From contig NZ_JAJUWT010000026.1 of the NCBI RefSeq assembly GCF_021390395.1, forward strand, positions 106,252 through 170,251: 64,000 nucleotides of DNA, read 5' to 3'. How positions within the stretch are numbered: position 1 is the first letter of the stretch; each line of letters starts with the position of its first letter. Below are positions 17,158-25,633 of the stretch, in pieces. The notes under the pieces are model-generated. The model saw only the letters and a program-made list of their open reading frames with translations, ran no database searches and had not been told where the DNA came from. The stretch is from Saccharothrix sp. S26. Lineage in GTDB: Bacteria > Actinomycetota > Actinomycetes > Mycobacteriales > Pseudonocardiaceae. Position numbers and translations under genes: made by a program.

Positions 17158-18342
17158 TCACGCGGTCGCCGGTGCGTTACCACCTTTTCGGGTGAACTTC
17201 TTGGCCAGCGGTTCGACCACGCGTGCCGCGACCGGGCCCAGCACCGCCATCAGCAGCACGTAGGCCGTCGCCAGCGCCGCCAGCCGCGCGTCCACCGCGC
17301 CGGACGCCACCGTCAGCGACGCGATCACGATCGAGAACTCGCCGCGTGCCACCAGCGCCGCGCCCGCCCGGGCCCGGCCCATCCGCCCGATGCCCTGCCG
17401 CCGCGCGGCCCACCACCCGGTGGCCACCTTCGTCGCCGTCGTCACCACGGCCAGCGCCACCGCGAGCCCCAGCACCGGCGGGATCGACGCCGGGTCGGTG
17501 TTCAGCCCGAACACCACGAAGAACATCGCCGCGAACAGGTCGCGCAGCGGCTCCAGCATCCGGGTCGCGTTCTCGGCGGTCGACCCCGAGATCGCGATGC
17601 CCAGCAGGAACGCGCCCACCGCCGCCGACACCTGCAGCTCCGAGGCCACACCGGCGACCAGCAGCGCCGCCCCCAGCACCTTCAGCAGGAACACCTCGGG
17701 GTCGGGGCTGTCCACGATCGCCGAGACGTACCGGCCGAACTTCAACGCGATGACCAACACCACCGTGATGGCGGCCAGCGAGATGCCCACCGCCGTCAGC
17801 CCGCCGGCGAAGCTCACGCCCGCCAGCACGGCGGTCAGGATCGGCAGGTACACCGCCATCGCCAGGTCCTCGAACACCAGGACCGACAGCACGACCGGCG
17901 TCTCCCGGTTGCCCAGCCGACCCAGGTCGCCGAGCACCTTGGCGATGATCCCGGACGACGAGATGTAGGTGACGCCACCCATCGCCAGCGCGCCCAGCGG
18001 GCCCCAGCCCAGGATGAGGGCCGCGATCACGCCCGGCGTGGCGTTGAGCACGATGTCCACCAGCCCGGCCGTCCACGACCGCTTGAGCCCCGTCACGAGC
18101 TCGGCCGCCGAGTACTCCAGGCCCAGCAGGAGCAGCAGGAGGATGACGCCGATCTCGCTGGACAGGTGGGTGAAGTCCTCGATGCCGTGCAACGGCACCA
18201 GGCCGCCCTGCCCGAAGGCCAGGCCGCCGATCAGGTAGAGCGGGATCGGGGAGATGCCGATCCGCCACGCCATCTTGCCGAGCAGGCCCAGCCCGAAGAA
18301 GACCGCGCCGAGTTGGATCAGTGCGAGTGCGGTGCTGTGCAA
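17158..18342 (-). CDS. Monovalent cation:proton antiporter (CPA2, KhtU-like)
   Basis: 394-aa membrane protein with about 12-13 predicted transmembrane helices and the CPA2 signatures GLEYSAAELV, GVTYISSSGIIAKVL, VFEDLAMAVYLP and VGAFLLGIAISGS. Unlike KefB/KefC it lacks a fused C-terminal KTN domain; the regulatory TrkA-C subunit is the separate gene upstream. TTG at 18342 (8 nt upstream of which the previous stop ends) is chosen; a CTG overlapping the previous stop (CTGA) at 18351 is an alternative. Exports K+ in exchange for H+, by family analogy. Confidence 0.9.
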   Translation of the reverse strand: MHSTALALIQLGAVFFGLGLLGKMAWRIGISPIPLYLIGGLAFGQGGLVPLHGIEDFTHLSSEIGVILLLLLLGLEYSAAELVTGLKRSWTAGLVDIVLNATPGVIAALILGWGPLGALAMGGVTYISSSGIIAKVLGDLGRLGNRETPVVLSVLVFEDLAMAVYLPILTAVLAGVSFAGGLTAVGISLAAITVVLVIALKFGRYVSAIVDSPDPEVFLLKVLGAALLVAGVASELQVSAAVGAFLLGIAISGSTAENATRMLEPLRDLFAAMFFVVFGLNTDPASIPPVLGLAVALAVVTTATKVATGWWAARRQGIGRMGRARAGAALVARGEFSIVIASLTVASGAVDARLAALATAYVLLMAVLGPVAARVVEPLAKKFTRKGGNAPATA

Positions 18343-18347
18343 GGTGC

Positions 18348-18830
18348 TCAGCCACCACCCAGCAACTCGGCCGCGGCGCCCAGGCCGTCCACCGTGCCGA
18401 CCACGACGACCAGGTCGCCGCCCTCGAAGACGAAGTCCGGGCGCGGCGACGGGTGCACCGAGCCGCGGCGCACCACGGCCACGATGGACGCGCCGGTGCG
18501 GGTGCGCAGCTCGGTCTCGGCCAGCGGGCTGCCGTCGAACCGGGAGCCGGGCACGACCGGGAACTGCTTGGTCGAGATGCCCGCGACCTCGCGGTGCTGC
18601 TCCTGCAGGTGCGCGACCAGCTGCGGCGAGCCGAGCAGGCCGGCCAGGGTGCTGGCCTCCGCGGGTGTGAGGGCTATCGACGCCGTGCAATCGTCGGGAT
18701 CGTCCAGTGAGGACACGATCAGCTCGAACTTCCCGTCCCGGTGGGTGATCACCCCGATCCGGCGGCCGGCGCGGATCATGAAGTCCTGACGGGTGCCGAT
18801 CCCCGGAAGCGGCGTCACCTCGACGTTCAC
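18348..18830 (-). CDS. TrkA-C domain regulatory subunit of the antiporter (KhtT-like)
   Basis: 160 aa. The C-terminal half (LAETELRTRTGASIVAVVRR ... FVFEGGDLVVVVGTVDGL) is a TrkA-C/RCK_C ligand-binding domain; the N-terminal 80 residues match the KhtT-type extension. It gates the cotranscribed antiporter. The GTG start has no ribosome site, but a TAGGAT -10 (18844-18839) ends 8 nt upstream, so the mRNA is probably leaderless. Confidence 0.88.
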   Translation of the reverse strand: MNVEVTPLPGIGTRQDFMIRAGRRIGVITHRDGKFELIVSSLDDPDDCTASIALTPAEASTLAGLLGSPQLVAHLQEQHREVAGISTKQFPVVPGSRFDGSPLAETELRTRTGASIVAVVRRGSVHPSPRPDFVFEGGDLVVVVGTVDGLGAAAELLGGG

Positions 18831-18849
18831 AGCATGTGATCCTAGACGA
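18831..18849. promoter_or_regulatory. Compact divergent leaderless promoters
   Basis: Only 19 bp separate the GTG starts of the divergent TrkA-C gene (18830) and DUF1015 gene (18850). TAGGAT on the minus strand (18844-18839) is a good -10 for the former. Each promoter must extend into the opposite coding sequence, so the two genes probably interfere transcriptionally. Confidence 0.5.
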
Positions 18850-19959
18850 GTGGGTACACGCGTTCGGGCGATAAGTCGGGGATGGGTGGTTCGGGACCGG
18901 GTGCCCGGCCCGGACGTGGACGAGTTCGCCGAACCGGAGCGCGTTGTCGCCGCCCTGGCCCGCGCGCGCCCCGGCACGCTGCTCGCGGTGCAGCACCCGC
19001 ACCGCACGCCCGCCGCGCTGGCCGCCGGGTTGTCGCTGCTCGACGCCCTGCCGCACGCCGTCGCCGAACTCGCCCACCTGCGGAGCACCGCCTACCGCGA
19101 GGTGCGGGACGTGGTCGCGCCCTACCGCGTGGACGGCCCGGACGGCACCGCGCACGGGCTGCTGTGCTTGGTGGACCCGGCGGCGGTCGGGCACACCGAG
19201 GACGTCTACCCCGACGTGGTCGCCGAACGCGCCCGCGTGCTGTCCGGCCTGGGCTGCCTGACCAGCGCCGCGATGCTCGTGCCGGTGGCGCGCGAGGTCC
19301 GGCTGACCCGGCTGGTGGCCGAGGTGGACGACGAGCCCGCCGTGTCCGTGGTCGACCCCGGCGGGCGTCGTCACTGGCTGTGGCTGGTCGGTCCGGGCGA
19401 ACGCCAGGACGCCCTGCTGGCCGCGGCGGGCGAGCACCCGTTGATGGTCGCCGACGGCAACCACCGGGTCGCCGCCTCGGCGGGCCTGTCCGGGCTGTTG
19501 GCGCTGGTCACGGCCGGCCCCGACCTGCGGATCGGGCCGATCCACCGCGCCGTGGCGGGCACCGGGCTGTCGCTTTCGGACATGGCGGCGGCCTGGCGCG
19601 CGCTCGGGCTGGCGGTCACGCCCGTGGACGCCGCCACCCGCCCGTCGCCGGGCGCGGTGGTCGCGGCGGCCGGGTCGGCGGCGGTGCGGGTCGAGCTGCC
19701 GTCGGCGGGCGTGGACCACGCGTTCGTCGAGTCGGTGCTGCTGGACAAGGCGCTCGGGCTCGACCCGGAGAGCCCGCACGTGCGCCCGGTGACCGGTGAC
19801 GTGCCCGAGGGCCTGGCCGCGGACGCGGTGCTGCTGATCGCGCCCGTGCCGCTGGCGGACGTGCTGGCCGTGCACGAGGCGGGCGGCCGGATGCCGCGCA
19901 AGAGCACCTACTTCACGCCCAAGCCGCGCAGCGGGCTGCTGCTCGCCGAATCGGGGTGA
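18850..19959 (+). CDS. DUF1015 family protein
   Basis: 369 aa. The family hallmarks are present: ADGNHRVAAS (DGHHR-like motif), EVLLDKALGLDPESP-like block, and the C-terminal MPRKSTYFTPKPRSGLLL that is nearly invariant in DUF1015. Members are sometimes annotated as SpoOJ/ParA/ParB-repressor-like or HTH proteins, but the biochemical role is unresolved. The GTG at 18850 is chosen because upstream sequence is the divergent gene's promoter. No Shine-Dalgarno; leaderless translation is probable. Confidence 0.88.
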   Translation: MGTRVRAISRGWVVRDRVPGPDVDEFAEPERVVAALARARPGTLLAVQHPHRTPAALAAGLSLLDALPHAVAELAHLRSTAYREVRDVVAPYRVDGPDGTAHGLLCLVDPAAVGHTEDVYPDVVAERARVLSGLGCLTSAAMLVPVAREVRLTRLVAEVDDEPAVSVVDPGGRRHWLWLVGPGERQDALLAAAGEHPLMVADGNHRVAASAGLSGLLALVTAGPDLRIGPIHRAVAGTGLSLSDMAAAWRALGLAVTPVDAATRPSPGAVVAAAGSAAVRVELPSAGVDHAFVESVLLDKALGLDPESPHVRPVTGDVPEGLAADAVLLIAPVPLADVLAVHEAGGRMPRKSTYFTPKPRSGLLLAESG

Positions 19960-19981
19960 CGCGGGTGGCACGCTGGTGGGC

Positions 19982-20605
19982 GTGTACGTGCCCTCCCACT
20001 TCGCGCCCGACGACCACGCCGTCCAGGAGCTGCTCCGGCAGCACGGCGCGGCCGACCTGATCACCGCGACCCCCCAAGGGCTGGTCGCCACGTTCCTGCC
20101 GTTCGTCCACGACGAGGCGGCGGGCGTGCTGCGCGGGCACGTGGCCCGCAACAACGAGCAGTGGCGGCTGCCCGTGACGGGCGAGGCGCTCGTCATCGTG
20201 CGCGGCCCGGACGCCTACGTCTCGCCGTCCTGGTACGCGAGCAAGGCCGAGCACGGGCGGGTCGTGCCGACCTGGAACTACGTCACCGCGCACGTGTACG
20301 GCCCGGTGGTGTTCCACGACGACCCCGACTGGGTCGAGCGGGTGGTGCGTGACCTGACCGCGAAGCACGAAGCCGGGCGCGAGCCCGCCTGGGACGTCGA
20401 CGACGCGCCGGAGACGTTCATCGCCGGGCAGCTCCGCGCGGTGGTCGGCGTCGAGGTGACCGTCGCCCGGGTCGAGGCCAAGTGGAAGCTCAGCCAGAAC
20501 CGCGCCGCGGCCGACGTCGACGGCGTGGTCGCGGGGTTGCGGGCCGACGGCGACGACGCCACCGCGGACGCCGTGGCGCGGGCACGGCGGCCACCGGCCA
20601 CCTGA
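19982..20605 (+). CDS. FMN-binding PaiB-like protein
   Basis: 207 aa. The sequence opens with YVPSHFAPDD and contains the family blocks GHVARNNEQW, GPDAYVSPSWYASK, VPTWNYVTAHVYG and KWKLSQNR, typical of FMN-binding split-barrel proteins called PaiB or negative transcriptional regulators. GTG at 19982 gives the family N-terminus (MYVPSHF); a GTG two codons earlier is also possible. In Bacillus PaiB affects sporulation and protease genes; here a flavin- or heme-related role is more likely. Confidence 0.88.
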   Translation: MYVPSHFAPDDHAVQELLRQHGAADLITATPQGLVATFLPFVHDEAAGVLRGHVARNNEQWRLPVTGEALVIVRGPDAYVSPSWYASKAEHGRVVPTWNYVTAHVYGPVVFHDDPDWVERVVRDLTAKHEAGREPAWDVDDAPETFIAGQLRAVVGVEVTVARVEAKWKLSQNRAAADVDGVVAGLRADGDDATADAVARARRPPAT

Positions 20606-20677
20606 TGCGGGTGTGACCGGCCGCACCAGGCACAATTGGAGGTTGACGACCGTCGTCGCGTTGAGGAGGAAAACCCC

Positions 20678-21406
20678 GTGGGACACGGTGAGCTGCGTGG
20701 CGTGGTGGCCCTGGACGGCCCCTCCGGCACCGGCAAGTCCTCCGTGGCGCGCCGGCTCGCCGCCGCACTCGGCGCGCGCTACCTCGACACCGGGGCGATG
20801 TACCGGGCGGTCACGCTGGCCGTGCTGCGCGCCGGCGTCGACCTCGCCGACGCGGGCAAGGTCGCCGAGGTCGCGGCCGCCGCGCTGGTCGTGCAGGGCA
20901 CCGACCCGGACCGCTCGACCACGTTCCTCGACGGCGACGACGTCGGCGCGGAGATCCGCGGCCCCGAGGTGACGCTGGCCGTCTCCCCGGTCTCGGCCGT
21001 GCCCGCGGTGCGCGAGCAGTTGGTCGCCGAGCAGCGCCGGATCATCGCGGAGGCGTTGGAGGGCGCGGGCGGCATCGTGGTCGAGGGCCGCGACATCGGC
21101 ACCGCCGTCGTGCCCGACGCGCCGCTCAAGGTCTACCTGACCGCCGACGCCGAGGCCCGCGCCCAGCGCCGCGCCAAGCAGGACAGCGCGTCCGGCCGCG
21201 CGTCCACCTTGGACGCCACGCTCGCCGACGTGCGGCGGCGTGACGCCTACGACTCGTCCCGCGCGGTGTCGCCGCTGCGCGCCGCCGACGACGCGGTCGT
21301 GCTCGACACGACGTCGCTGGACCTGCCCGGCACGCTGGCCGCGTTGCTGGACCTGGTGGACGCCCACGGGCTGCTGGCCCAGCCGAGCGGACGGGTGCGC
21401 GGGTGA
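20678..21406 (+). CDS. cmk: Cytidylate kinase
   Basis: 242 aa (d)CMP kinase. The P-loop is DGPSGTGKSSVARRLA. The downstream blocks YLDTGAMYRAVTLAVL, VVEGRDIGTAVVPDAPLKVYLTA and RAQRRAKQ are diagnostic. GTG start with GAGGAGG 8 nt upstream. It phosphorylates CMP/dCMP in nucleotide salvage and is co-transcribed with plsC-like and der, the usual actinobacterial order. Overlaps the next start by 4 nt. Confidence 0.96.
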   Translation: MGHGELRGVVALDGPSGTGKSSVARRLAAALGARYLDTGAMYRAVTLAVLRAGVDLADAGKVAEVAAAALVVQGTDPDRSTTFLDGDDVGAEIRGPEVTLAVSPVSAVPAVREQLVAEQRRIIAEALEGAGGIVVEGRDIGTAVVPDAPLKVYLTADAEARAQRRAKQDSASGRASTLDATLADVRRRDAYDSSRAVSPLRAADDAVVLDTTSLDLPGTLAALLDLVDAHGLLAQPSGRVRG

Positions 21407-22047
21407 CCGACCAGCTCCCCGAGGGGTCGGTCCCCTGGCTGCACGAGGTCGGCCGGTGGATCGCGCGCGGGCCCTTCCGGGCGTCGTTCCGGGTCCGGGC
21501 GCGCGGTGTCTCGCGCATCCCGCTCGACGGGCCCGTGGTCGTCGTGGCCAACCACAGCTCGATGGCGGACGGGCCGATCCTGTTCGGCGTCCTGCCCCGG
21601 CGCGTGGTGTTCTTGATCAAACAGGAGATGTTCAAGGGCGTGGTGGGCACGCTGCTGCGCAAGATCGGCCAGTTGGCCGTGCGGCGCGGCGCGCCCGACC
21701 GGGCACCGCTGCTCGCCGCCCAGAAGGTGCTGCGGGCGGGCGGCGTGGTCGGCGTGTTCCCCGAGGGCACCCGCGGCGCGGGCGACGTGGCCGAGGCGCA
21801 GGCGGGCGCGGCGTGGCTCGCCCGCTCGACCGGCGCGGTCGTCGTGCCCGTCGCGTGCCGCGGCACCCTGCGCCCGGCCGGGACCCGACGGCGGTTCCGG
21901 CCCGTGGTGGACGTGCTCGTGGGTGAGCCGTTCGAGCTGCCGGACGACCGCGGTCGCCAGGCGCTCGTGAAGGCCACCGAGCAGGTCCGCGACCGCTTGG
22001 CCACGCTGGTGGCCGAGCTCGACAGCCAGCGAGGAGAAGCGAAGTGA
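21403..22047 (+). CDS. Lysophospholipid (1-acyl-G3P) acyltransferase, PlsC-like
   Basis: 214 aa with the HX4D catalytic motif in NHSSMAD, then the substrate-binding GVFPEGTRGAGD. It transfers an acyl group to lysophosphatidate at the membrane; with no obvious transmembrane helix it is probably peripheral. GTGA overlap with cmk and with der. Gene order cmk-plsC-der is conserved in actinomycetes. Confidence 0.92.
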   Translation: MTDQLPEGSVPWLHEVGRWIARGPFRASFRVRARGVSRIPLDGPVVVVANHSSMADGPILFGVLPRRVVFLIKQEMFKGVVGTLLRKIGQLAVRRGAPDRAPLLAAQKVLRAGGVVGVFPEGTRGAGDVAEAQAGAAWLARSTGAVVVPVACRGTLRPAGTRRRFRPVVDVLVGEPFELPDDRGRQALVKATEQVRDRLATLVAELDSQRGEAK

Positions 22048-23450
22048 CGGACTTGGACGGCACCTGGGCGGACGAGTCCGACTGGACCGCGTTCGACGAG
22101 ACGGTGGAGGGCGAGGAGGGCGGCACGCCGCCGATGCCCGTGCTCGCCGTGGTCGGCCGGCCGAACGTGGGCAAGTCGACGCTGGTCAACCGCATCATCG
22201 GCCGCCGTGAAGCGGTCGTGCAGGACGTGCCGGGCGTGACCCGCGACCGGGTCGCCTACGACGCGCTGTGGAACGGCCGCAAGTTCACCGTGGTCGACAC
22301 CGGCGGCTGGGAGCCCGACGCCACCGGCATGATGGCCTCGGTCGCCGCGCAGGCCGAGCTGGCCATGGCCACCGCCGACGCGATCCTGTTCGTGGTCGAC
22401 GCCACCGTCGGCGCCACCACCACCGACGAGGCCGCGGTGAAGCTGCTGCGCCGGTCCAAGCGGCCCGTGCTGCTGGTCGCCAACAAGGTCGACGACGAGC
22501 GGCTGGTGGCCGAGGTCGCGTCCCTGTGGTCGCTGGGCCTTGGTGAGCCCATCCCGGTGTCCGGCCTGCACGGGCGCGGCTCGGGCGACATGCTCGACGC
22601 GATCCTCAAGGCCCTGCCCGAGACGCCCCGCGAGACCTACGAGGCCGTGCGCGGCGGCCCACGCCGGGTGGCCCTCGTCGGCCGGCCGAACGTCGGCAAG
22701 TCGTCCCTGCTCAACCGCCTGACCGGGGAGAACCGGTCGGTCGTGCACGACGTCGCGGGCACCACCGTCGACCCGGTCGACTCGCTGGTCGAGCTGGACG
22801 ACGAGCTGTGGCGGTTCGTCGACACCGCCGGCCTGCGCAAGCGGGTGAACTTCGCCTCCGGCGCGGAGTACTACGCGTCGCTGCGCACCAAGGCCGCGAT
22901 CGAGTCCGCCGAGGTCGCGATCGTGCTGCTGGACGCGTCCGAGCCGATCAGCGAGCAGGACCTGCGGGTGTTGAGCATGGTCGTGGACTCCGGGCGTGCG
23001 TGCGTGCTGGCGTTCAACAAGTGGGACCTCGTCGACGAGGACCGGCGCAACGCGATGGTGCGCGAGCTGGAGCGCGGCCTGGTCCGGGTGCCGTGGGCGG
23101 AGAAGGTGAACATCTCGGCGTTGACGGGACGCGCGGTGCGCAAGCTCGCCCCCGCCCTGCGCACGGCGCTGACGTCGTGGGACACCCGCGTGCCCACCGG
23201 TCAGCTCAACTCGTGGCTGACCGACCTGATCGCCGCCACCCCGCCGCCGGTGCGCAGCGGCAAGCAGCCGAAGGTGCTGTTCGCGACCCAGGCCAGCACC
23301 CGCCCGCCGACGTTCGTGCTGTTCACGACCGGCTTCCTGGAGGCCGGGTACCGGCGGTTCATCGAGCGCAAGCTGCGCGAGGAGTTCGGCTTCCAGGGCA
23401 GCCCGGTGCGCATCTCGGTGCGGGTGCGGGAGAAGCGCCCGAAGAAGTGA
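22044..23450 (+). CDS. der: GTPase Der (EngA), ribosome assembly
   Basis: 468 aa with two tandem GTPase domains. G1 motifs are GRPNVGKSTLVNRI (about residue 40) and GRPNVGKSSLLNRL (about residue 215); G3 DTGG and DTAG; G4 NKVD and NKWD. The C-terminal KH-like domain ends RISVRVREKRPKK. An acidic N-terminal extension of about 35 residues is usual in actinobacteria. GAGGAG ribosome site. Essential for 50S subunit maturation. Confidence 0.97.
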   Translation: MTDLDGTWADESDWTAFDETVEGEEGGTPPMPVLAVVGRPNVGKSTLVNRIIGRREAVVQDVPGVTRDRVAYDALWNGRKFTVVDTGGWEPDATGMMASVAAQAELAMATADAILFVVDATVGATTTDEAAVKLLRRSKRPVLLVANKVDDERLVAEVASLWSLGLGEPIPVSGLHGRGSGDMLDAILKALPETPRETYEAVRGGPRRVALVGRPNVGKSSLLNRLTGENRSVVHDVAGTTVDPVDSLVELDDELWRFVDTAGLRKRVNFASGAEYYASLRTKAAIESAEVAIVLLDASEPISEQDLRVLSMVVDSGRACVLAFNKWDLVDEDRRNAMVRELERGLVRVPWAEKVNISALTGRAVRKLAPALRTALTSWDTRVPTGQLNSWLTDLIAATPPPVRSGKQPKVLFATQASTRPPTFVLFTTGFLEAGYRRFIERKLREEFGFQGSPVRISVRVREKRPKK

Positions 23451-23510
23451 CGCCGGGCCGTCTCGTCGGGGTGGGTTGCTCCGGCAGGCCGAATGCGGTT
23501 GCCTGGCGAC

Positions 23511-24149
23511 GTGCCGGTGCGATTGGTGCTCGCCGACGACGAAGCGCTGCTCCGTCGAGGGCTGAAGGTGCTGCTCGAAGCGGACGGCCGGGTCGAGGTG
23601 GTGGCGGAAGCCGCGGACGGCGCGGGACTGGTGGACGTCGTGCGCCGGTTCCGGCCCGACGTGGCGCTGGTCGACGTGCAGATGCCGGGCATGGACGGGC
23701 TGTCCGCGCTGCGGACGATGCTGGCCTGGCCCGACCCGCCCGCGCTGGCCGTGCTGACCACGTTCGACCTGGACGACTACGTGGCCACGGCGTTGGAGCT
23801 GGGCGCGCAGGGCTTCCTGCTCAAGGACGCCGAGCCGGAGGCCCTGGTGCGCGCGGTGCTCGACCTGGCCGCCGGGGGAGCCGTGCTCGACCCCCGGATC
23901 ACGGCCCGGCTGCTGCCCAAGATGCGGGGCGCCCGGCTGCGGCCCAACCCGCAGCTGGACGGCCTGAGCGCCCGTGAGCGCCAGGTGCTCGACCTGCTGG
24001 CCAGCGGTCAGCCCAACAGCGCCATAGCCGCGTCCCTCGGCCTGAGCGAGGCGACGGTGAAGAGCTACGTCTCCACCGTGCTGACCAAGCTGGGCGTCGA
24101 GAACCGGGTCCAGGCCGCCCTCGTCGCCCACCAGGTGGACACGTGGTGA
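23511..24149 (+). CDS. NarL/LuxR-family response regulator
   Basis: 212 aa. REC domain with phospho-acceptor Asp in VALVDVQMPGMDG, acidic pair ADDE and Lys in FLLKDAEPE; C-terminal LuxR HTH (LSARERQVLDLLASGQPNSA, then SEATVKSYVSTVLTKLGV). GTG at 23511 gives the standard family start; ATG at 23493 is an alternative. It overlaps the histidine kinase by 7 nt, so it is its cognate regulator. Confidence 0.92.
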   Translation: MPVRLVLADDEALLRRGLKVLLEADGRVEVVAEAADGAGLVDVVRRFRPDVALVDVQMPGMDGLSALRTMLAWPDPPALAVLTTFDLDDYVATALELGAQGFLLKDAEPEALVRAVLDLAAGGAVLDPRITARLLPKMRGARLRPNPQLDGLSARERQVLDLLASGQPNSAIAASLGLSEATVKSYVSTVLTKLGVENRVQAALVAHQVDTW

Positions 24150-25267
24150 TCCTGCTCGAGCTGCTGGTCGTCGTGGTGCCCGCCGCGATGGTCCTGCTCG
24201 CCGACCACGTGCCGTACGCGTGGTCGATCCCGGCGGCGCTGGTGGCGTGCGCGTTGCTGCCGGTGCGCCGGTGGCGGCCGTGGCTCGCGGCCCTGGTCTG
24301 CCTGCCGGGCCTGGTCGGCGGCCTGGGCTGGCCATCGACCGTCGTCGCCCTGTACCGCGTGGGCCGCAAGTCCACCGCGCCCGTGATGATCGCGTTGGTG
24401 GGCCTGGCCACCGTGCTGCCGTCGACGCTGGTGGTCGTCACCCAGCGACTGCCCGCGGGCGCCGCGCTGCTGACGTTCTCGTTCAGCCTGTTCATGGCCG
24501 GCGCACCCACCGCGCTCGGGGCGCTGATCACCACGAGGCGCGAGCTGACCGCGAGCCTGGCCGAGGCGTCCCGGGCGCGGACGGCCGAGCTGGAGGCCCG
24601 CGAGGACGGCGCACGTGCGGCGGAACGCGCCCGGATCGCGCGGGAGATCCACGACGCCGTCGGCCACCACGCCACCCTGATCGCCGTGGAGTCCGCCGCA
24701 CTGGCCGCCACCACCGAGGACGCCGGGACGCGTGACACGGCGCTGCGCCTGCGTGCGCTGGCCAAGGAAGCACTGGCCGAGATGCGCGCCGCGCTGGGCC
24801 TGCTCAACACGGAGCCGATTCCGGGCTTCGAAGGCATCCCGTCCCTGGTCGACCGGGCCAGGAAGGCGGGCCTGGCCGTCGAGTACGAGGACGACAGCGG
24901 CCACCTGCCACCACCATCCACCGGCCGCGCCGCCTACCGCGTGGTCCAGGAAGCACTGACCAACGTGACCAAACACGCCCCCACCGCCACCGTCCACGTG
25001 CGACTGTCCAACCAAGACGGAAGCCTGCGCGTCACGGTCGCCAACGACCCACCGACCACCCCACCTCGGCCCCCGGGTCACGACCAAGGCGGCCACGGCC
25101 TGCACGGCCTGAAGGAACGAGTGACCCAAGCCGGCGGCACCCTGACCACCACCCACCACCAGTCCGGCGCCTTCACCGTCGACGCGACCCTACCGACGGG
25201 TTCGCCAAAAGTTGACCGAACCGACTCGACTTCCGGCGGTAGTGCACAAACCCAGGCCAACGCATAG
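24143..25267 (+). CDS. Sensor histidine kinase (HisKA_3 type)
   Basis: 374 aa. Four or five N-terminal membrane helices occupy about residues 1-135, with little extracytoplasmic sequence. The HisKA_3 phospho-acceptor is in ARIAREIHDAVGHH; the HATPase N-box is YRVVQEALTNVTKHAP and the G-box GHGLHGLKERV. GTG codons at 24143 and 24146 are both possible. The last 25 residues beyond the ATPase are Ser/Thr-rich. Signal unknown; intramembrane sensing is likely from the topology. Confidence 0.92.
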   Translation: MVILLELLVVVVPAAMVLLADHVPYAWSIPAALVACALLPVRRWRPWLAALVCLPGLVGGLGWPSTVVALYRVGRKSTAPVMIALVGLATVLPSTLVVVTQRLPAGAALLTFSFSLFMAGAPTALGALITTRRELTASLAEASRARTAELEAREDGARAAERARIAREIHDAVGHHATLIAVESAALAATTEDAGTRDTALRLRALAKEALAEMRAALGLLNTEPIPGFEGIPSLVDRARKAGLAVEYEDDSGHLPPPSTGRAAYRVVQEALTNVTKHAPTATVHVRLSNQDGSLRVTVANDPPTTPPRPPGHDQGGHGLHGLKERVTQAGGTLTTTHHQSGAFTVDATLPTGSPKVDRTDSTSGGSAQTQANA

Positions 25268-25439
25268 TCAACCCCGAGGCCGCCGCTCCGGAGGGGACCC
25301 GGCGACCCGGATGGCAGGGACCGCACGGCCCCTCTCATCTCCGCAGGTAGAACCGCCGTCCGCCCCTCAAGGGGGGCCGCGTCGGACCCCCGTTGGGAGT
25401 GCGCTAAGCTATCCGCGCACCCCACAACGGGGGTGCGGC

Positions 25440-25516
<77 letters not shown>

Positions 25517-25539
25517 TCGAAGTACGGCGAAAGCCCAGG

Positions 25540-25577
25540 TCAGGGCCTTGGATCACTACGGTGAGACAAGGCCCTGA
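25540..25577. terminator. Terminator hairpin between tRNA and integrase 1
   Basis: An 11-bp perfect stem TCAGGGCCTTG / CAAGGCCCTGA with 16-nt loop serves the convergent tRNA and integrase genes. The right arm is followed on the plus strand by TTCTGTTT. Confidence 0.8.
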
Positions 25578-25618
25578 TTCTGTTTCCGGGCACGTCGTCT
25601 CACAATTTCTCACGAACG
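25561..25618. other. Left arm-type integrase sites
   Basis: GTGAGAC at 25561-25567 (inverted), GTCTCAC at 25597-25603 and TCTCACGAACG at 25608-25618 lie between the att core and integrase 1. The same pair, with the same spacing of about one helical turn, occurs inside the right end at 61553-61574. They probably bind the N-terminal domain of integrase 1 or an excisionase. Confidence 0.6.
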
Positions 25619-25633
25619 CTCGTACTGCTTCTT

